From Mytilus californianus (Eukaryota; Mollusca; Bivalvia; Mytilida; Mytilidae), in contig NW_026262690.1 in assembly GCF_021869535.1 (NCBI RefSeq), forward strand, positions 65,502,495 to 65,566,494: DNA of 64,000 nucleotides. The letters are read 5' to 3'. Position 1 is the stretch's first letter. Every line of letters begins with the position of its first letter. The notes under the pieces are model-generated. The model made no database searches, was not told the origin of the DNA, and worked only from the letters and a program-made list of their open reading frames with translations. A program made the translations under genes and the position numbers. Of this stretch, positions 58,830 to 64,000 are shown piece after piece.

Positions 58830-61611
58830 AATATTGTGTAAAAAAATTCTTTACAAAATCATTGAAGCGAGTTAACATCGTACACTCTAAAATCAGGTGA
58901 TTTAAACTCTCAGGTAGAGTTGAGCAAATAGGACATAGTGAGTCCTTTGTAATACGGCATTTAAATAGCCTTTCTTTTGTAAATATAATACGGTGAAAAA
59001 ATTTAAATGCTATCTCGCGACAATCGCTTTGTAAAAAAGGAAAATTCATGATTTTCTGGACCTTTCTCAGGTCAAAATCTGCGTACATCAAACGCCATCG
59101 TGATACAGATTTAGGTTCTCTAGAAAGCTTTGATACAAGCATTTGATAATAAAAACTCGTCGTGGATGGAAGTGAACAAATTTGGACGCCATCTTTAATC
59201 ACAGGATTTAACACAGGAGTTTTACTAACATGCACATTTGCTTCAACTAACACTTTATACTCATCAGGTATTGTTTCTAACACATTTCTAACTGCATGTA
59301 ACATTTTATTTTCCGAAACTTCCGGAAATTTTTCTAATACAATCTCTTGAATATAACTTTCTTTCAAGAAACCTGGTTTACATTCATATGCGATATCTTT
59401 AATTTTACATACACCTGCTTCAATAAATGTCTTAAGATATAACATTTTATTACCATTTGTAATATTTGGATTTAGAAATAGCGGAATATCAAAAACATTT
59501 TCTGAATTAACTTCAATATCTACATTTTCACAAATACTTTGCCATGACAAAATCAGACTTTGATAAAACTCTGGTACTGCATCTATTTTTCTATTTCGGA
59601 GATCACAGAATAAAAGTTCAATTCCAAGATTCATATTTTCAAACTTAGAAAAGAAATAAAGACAAGTTTGTTTCCATATAGCACAATAATTTTCATCAAA
59701 CAGTCTACTCAAGTATTTTAATCTAAAAGCATACATTTTCTGCATAATATCAGGAAAATTCAATCCTCCGTCAACTACTTTATTAATAATAACCTCATAT
59801 GCTACAAGAGGAGGTTTATTATTCCATAAAAATTCTAAACATTTCTTTTTTATAAGTATGCAATACTTTTCAGGTATATTTACAACCATTAATGTATACC
59901 ACAGTTTACTCATAAGTAAGGCACTAATAACACTTACTCTTCCATGAAGAGTTAAATGCCTCATTTTCCAAAAATTCAGAATTTTTGTAATTGATTGTAC
60001 TTTGGCTTCCCAATTCAAATTTTCACATAGTGTTTTATTTTTTCCAACCCATATTCCTAATAACTGTAAGACTTCATCACATTCTTTTATTTTCCAAATT
60101 TTTAAATCATTTGAACAAATTTTTCCTTTTCCTAGTGCTAAAACTTCTGATTTTTCTTTATTCAATTTTGCCCCCGATGCTTTTTCGTACAATTCTAATA
60201 CCCGAAATGTTTCACTAACTGAATTTTTGTCCACTAAGGTCAAAGTTGTATCGTCAGCATGTACAAAAACTTTTTCTTCAACATTTGTATTTGGTATTAC
60301 AACACCTCTTATCTCACAATTTTTCTTAATAGCAATACTCAATGGTTCTGCTAACAAAACATATAACAAAGCCGAAATAGGACACCCCTGTTTGACAGAG
60401 TTTTTCAATCTAAAGTATGGAGTCAAAAATCCATTACATTTAACTGAACTAAAAATGTTGGTGTAAAATATTTTTATCCAGTTTTTGAATTTATTACCAA
60501 ATCCAAATTTGTCTAAAACTGCAAATAGATACTCGTGTCCAGCTCTGTCAAATGCTTTTTCTTGATCTAATTTTAATAAATAACATTCTATATCATCCAT
60601 TTCTACTAAATCCATAATATCCCTAACACTAGCAACTGTATCAGATATATCTTTTCCTAAGATACAACAGCTTTGATTTGGTGAAATAACTTTTGGAAGT
60701 ACATACTTAAATCTATTTGCCATAACTCTGGCAAGTATTTTGTAATCAACATTCAACAAGCTAATTGGCCTAAAATTTTTCAAATCTGATTGATCACCTT
60801 TGTTTTTAAAAATTATATTTATATTCCCATATCTCATAGATCTAGATAATTCATCATTTTCCTCAATACTTTGATAAATATAGAGTAATACATGCTTTAA
60901 TTCATTGAAAAAAAACAAATAAAATTCTGCAGTTATACCATCTGGTCCAGGTGTTTTCCCTTTTTTCATACCTTTTAAGGATTTTTCAATTTCCTCAATA
61001 TTAATTTCATCATCACACATTTCTACATCTTCATCATCAATTTTTACATTAACATTATTCAATAATTCATCAACTGAATGCATATCAATACTAACACAAG
61101 AAAACAAATGTTTATAATAATCATGTATAACATCAAGTAAATCATTTGTTTCTGTAACAATTTTCCCATCACAATCTTTTATTTCACTTATCACATTCTT
61201 ATTCTGTCGATACTTTTCTAATTTCAAAAAATATGCAGTATTTCTATCACTTTCTAGAGCCCACTGTGACTTAGATCTCAAAATTGCACCTTTACATTTG
61301 TATGTTTCTATATCTTCTAATTGTGTTTTCAATTCTAAAAATTGTTCACTGTTTATCTGAATACCATTTGCAGATTTTACTGATATTTCTTGAATTTTGT
61401 TCTGCAATTTATAATATTCCCTGTTTAAATCTTTTTGCTTTTCTTTGCCATAAATTTGGCTTAATCTTTTAATAGTAAATTTTAAATTATCCCACCAGAT
61501 TAAAGGATTTGACACAGAAAAATCTGACCCAATTTCCTCTGCAAATAGTCTCTTCATTTTATCAGTAAATAATTCATCTTGTAAAAATGAATTATTAAAA
61601 AATCCACACAC
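58822..61611 (-). pseudogene. LINE ORF2 reverse transcriptase part (929 codons)
   Basis: Makes the cDNA at the nicked target. Motifs in order: KGKTPGPDGITAEFY (about 217), NFRPISLLNVDYKILARVMA (279), LKLDQEKAFDRAGHEYLF (346), SVKQGCPISALLYVLLAEPL (405), VFVHADDTTLTL (catalytic DD 453-454), LLGIWVGK, a thumb and connection region, and near the end CPICSTLPESLNHLILEC, the CCHC motif typical of LINE ORF2. The frame opens with GTG, not ATG, because it is really the continuation of the endonuclease frame (62401-61595), from which it is separated by one extra T in a T6 run near 61600. It stops early for a second slip near 58840. Confidence 0.9.
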
Positions 61612-62401
61612 CTGGACCTCTTTCTACATTACAAAAATCTACCTTCATGCTGACAATACTATGATCACTAAAACTAGTATCCTTATAATGAATATTCTTA
61701 ATACATGATTTTAAATCCAATGAAACTAGAAAATAGTCTATTCTGCTTTGGGTTAAAAACCCTTGTACAACCTGTTTTCTAGAAAAAACTTTTGTATTAA
61801 CATTTCTATTTCTCCATATATCATATAAACCTTTTTCTTGCATAAAATTACATAAGGATTTTACAGCCTTATCATTACAATGCAGGGTTTTCCCACTCTT
61901 ATCTAAACTGGATAATGTAGTATTAAAATCTCCAGCAACTAATACATATTTTCCTTTACTAATTTTTTGTTTACACTTTAAGAAAAACTCATACCTTTCA
62001 TTTACATTATTTGGTGCATATATATTATAAATGTCAATTAATTTATCATTGATTGTCCCTTTTATATGAATAAATCTTCCATCATCATTTTCCACTTCTA
62101 AAAAAATATTTTTTAATTTCTTACTAACAAGAATAGCAACACCTTGCCTGTTATTACCACTATTACTATAAAAAATATCTCCCTCCCAAATAGTTTTATC
62201 TCTTTTAATTCTTTCTGCAAACAAATCATTCCAAAATGTTTCTTGTAAACATATTATATCATAAAATCTGTCATTACACAATGAAAAAATACAATTCCTT
62301 TTATTACTGTCACAAAGTCCGTTACAATTAAGACTTATAACATTAAACATAGCCATTACTATATAAAATATATTGAGTATTATGTAATATTTACAATCCA
62401 T
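61595..62401 (-). pseudogene. LINE ORF2 endonuclease part (268 codons)
   Basis: An apurinic/apyrimidinic-type endonuclease domain, complete: NVISLNCNGLC, IICLQETFW (metal-binding Glu), YNIYAPN, LVAGDFNTTL, QSRIDYFLV and TSFSDHSIVSMK (catalytic SDH). In a LINE it nicks the target strand to prime reverse transcription; here it would be the part that recognises tRNA-Thr. The ATG at 62401 follows the ORF1 stop by two bases (TAA-AA-ATG); a second ATG sits 15 codons later (MAMFNVISLN) and is the likelier family start. The frame ends GPGVWIF and a stop where the RT part should continue. Confidence 0.88.
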
Positions 62402-62403
62402 TT

Positions 62404-63999
62404 TTATTTGTTTCTATTTTTTTTCTGATGTGCCAACATAGCGGCCTTTACATTAACCTTAACCTTCAATGGCTTTCTTTTTGCATTTTTTTTAAACACA
62501 TTTTTGCATTTTTCTTCTACACTAGCCCACTCACTTTCTTCAGTCAATGGGTCAGTGTCCATACTAATTTCGTCTAATTCACCACAAACACCATCATCTC
62601 CTCCCTGGCTGCATTTTTGTTCCAGAGAGGGGATGATACTAATTTTTTCATCATTAACAGTTGTTTCACATGAAACATTTTCATTCATAATTTCATTTGT
62701 TCTTAACAATAAATTACATTTGCTAATATTACTAACAGTTACAATTTGTCCATCTGAAATTTGCTCACTGTCTTTATCCGTCATCTCGGTCGCGATCTTT
62801 GTCTTTACACCATTGTCGGTCGCGATCTTTGTCTGTTCACTATTGTCAGTCGCGATCTTTGTCTTTTCACCATTGTCGGACGCGTTATCAACGGTTTCTG
62901 TAACATCATCCTCCATGGCTTCATCAGCGTCGGTAAATTCATCCTCATCATCCTCATCTCCATTACCAATACCATCACCAATTTCTCCATTACCATCGTC
63001 ATCATTTCCATTACCATTACCATCATCATCAGCGTCTTTTCCATTCCCATCCTCACCATTAACTTCCACATCATCACACATAATACTACTTGTGTGTATA
63101 TCGGCCACAACTTTTACGACCTTTGACTTTTTCACATCATCACTGGTTCCCTGTTCCGAACTAATGCCTGAGGGACCAATATCTGACGTATTCACACTAA
63201 CAAGGTCATTTTCAATTTCACTTTCTTTTAATTCTGCATTGTTTTCTTCACTACTGGTGTTAATTTCTTGATATTTTCTTTTATTGTCAGAAACACTACC
63301 CCAGGGTGTTTTTCTCTTTCCTTCGGGTATTTGACCAAATCCTTCTCCAAAATACCGCTTTCGTGTGAGACAATCACAATCAGTTTTTGTCCGTAGGCAA
63401 CTCTTACATTTATTCTCTGAACAGTTTTTACTAATATGTCCCTGTTGACCGCATTTAAAACATTTAAATTCTGGACAATCTCTATATAAATGTTCAGCAC
63501 TATAACAACCAGAACAAACTTTGACCTGGTCATTATGAATAACCCTATAATATGCTGTGTCTTTCCCGCTCACTGTAAATTTCATAGAATATGGTATTGA
63601 GGCAAGTGTATGTGGTAATTTTACTTTAAAAACCCTAGTACCATCATATACATTCGATCTGGTGCTCATTTTCCTTTTCCTAATGTCAGTTACTATTTCA
63701 ACACCCATTCTATCAAATCTATCAATTATTTCTTCATCTGTTACGTACATGCTCATATTAAAAATTGAAACAATTCTAAATACGGAAATCAGTTCGTTTA
63801 CACTACATGATTTACCTTGTATCGACATACTATCTCCTGATATTTCTCCAACATTTCTCCTTTCCCGCATTACTACTTCATAGCCGGTATCATTCTTTGG
63901 AACACACGCTAAAACAGATCCTACTCCGCATTTCTTCTCAATTTCATCTATCACTGGTTCTGGGGAAATCAATTTAGTACTGCCAACATTCACACGAAC
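62404..63999 (-). CDS. LINE ORF1, Gag-like zinc-knuckle protein (5' end outside window)
   Basis: At least 531 codons open to the window edge, so the start is not seen. It likely binds the element RNA. An N-terminal basic region (RVFKVKLPHTLASIPYSMKF) precedes three Cys-rich knuckles: CSGCYSAEHLYRDC, CFKCGQQGHISKNC (canonical CCHC) and CKSCLRTKTDCDC. The second half is acidic and low-complexity, with a Gly/Asn/Asp stretch (about 62930-63060) and a repeated heptad-like TKIATDN motif (62770-62890) made from a short DNA tandem repeat. It ends basic (KKNAKRKPLKVKVNVK). Two bases separate its stop from the ORF2 ATG, so coupled translation is likely. Confidence 0.85.
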   Translation of the reverse strand, partial: VRVNVGSTKLISPEPVIDEIEKKCGVGSVLACVPKNDTGYEVVMRERRNVGEISGDSMSIQGKSCSVNELISVFRIVSIFNMSMYVTDEEIIDRFDRMGVEIVTDIRKRKMSTRSNVYDGTRVFKVKLPHTLASIPYSMKFTVSGKDTAYYRVIHNDQVKVCSGCYSAEHLYRDCPEFKCFKCGQQGHISKNCSENKCKSCLRTKTDCDCLTRKRYFGEGFGQIPEGKRKTPWGSVSDNKRKYQEINTSSEENNAELKESEIENDLVSVNTSDIGPSGISSEQGTSDDVKKSKVVKVVADIHTSSIMCDDVEVNGEDGNGKDADDDGNGNGNDDDGNGEIGDGIGNGDEDDEDEFTDADEAMEDDVTETVDNASDNGEKTKIATDNSEQTKIATDNGVKTKIATEMTDKDSEQISDGQIVTVSNISKCNLLLRTNEIMNENVSCETTVNDEKISIIPSLEQKCSQGGDDGVCGELDEISMDTDPLTEESEWASVEEKCKNVFKKNAKRKPLKVKVNVKAAMLAHQKKNRNK

Positions 64000-64000
64000 C

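Larger units (their letters stand above)
58334..64000 (-). mobile_element. Tx1/L1-like LINE inserted in tRNA-Thr unit 5 (5' end outside window)
   Basis: Over 5.6 kb of a non-LTR element in the same orientation as tRNA-Thr: ORF1 with zinc knuckles, ORF2 with apurinic-type endonuclease and RT, a 160-bp 3' UTR, AATAAA and a short poly(A) joined to tRNA-Thr. Endonuclease plus an RT with GCPISALLYVLLAEPL and HADD motifs and the C-terminal CCHC fit the L1/Tx1 branch, known for families specific to multicopy RNA genes. Two single-base slips break ORF2, so this copy is inactive unless they are assembly errors. Confidence 0.9.

Noticed and set aside
62504..63271. 255-aa plus-strand frame, very Ser/Pro-rich
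   Set aside because: Antisense of the low-complexity half of LINE ORF1; no independent evidence.
1..64000. CRISPR arrays, bacterial operons or riboswitches
   Set aside because: The window is spliced animal DNA; the repeats present are satellites and transposons, and none has the spacer structure of CRISPR.

Overview
This is a gene-poor, AT-rich, repeat-dense animal nuclear window, most likely from a marine bivalve and probably a Mytilus-type mussel. The call rests on two spliced, animal-type host genes with GT-AG introns and on many dispersed repeats I remember from mussel genomes: the GAC-rich module ending in GCGGTCGTATAAAA, the module with a GTTGTCTCATTGGCA tail, and the AAACGCGCG / GACTCATCAGTGACGCTC-type core. 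The species cannot be fixed without a database search.

Layout. 1-9.3 kb is a nest of repeats. Three copies of a large satellite-bearing element (ending 1107; 1207-3829; 4368-8163) lie here, and the third is inserted in the reverse transcriptase of an older LINE that runs on the minus strand from about 9.26 kb to 3.9 kb. 9.3-13.1 kb has no recognisable gene. 13.1-15.8 kb holds two hAT-type DNA transposon remnants, one with a perfect 8-bp target duplication. 16.2-28.0 kb is an ARHGAP11A-like RhoGAP gene on the plus strand (8 exons seen, first exon(s) not found). 31.3-33.2 kb is a decayed reverse-transcriptase element (probably Penelope-like) carrying a 236-bp nested insertion. 36.7-46.0 kb is a complete 7-exon gene for a mitochondrial acetyl-CoA hydrolase / CoA-transferase family protein (475 aa).

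47.2-58.3 kb is a tandem array whose unit is exactly 916 bp. Each unit carries a divergent pair of tRNA genes, tRNA-Thr(TGT) on the minus strand and tRNA-Cys(GCA) on the plus strand. Three elements have inserted into the array: a young Ty3/gypsy element with identical 283-bp LTRs and an intact 1342-aa Gag-Pol; a 1.06-kb retroposon; and a long Tx1/L1-like LINE that runs off the right edge of the window. The last two sit at the same nucleotide inside two different tRNA-Thr copies and share a 3' tail, which points to a tRNA-Thr-targeted retrotransposon and a second, unrelated or non-autonomous, passenger using the same target. This is the most interesting signal in the window.

The two host genes show no functional link. 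The Rho GTPase-activating protein belongs to cytokinesis/cytoskeleton control; the CoA-transferase belongs to mitochondrial acyl-CoA metabolism and might serve anaerobic acetate formation.
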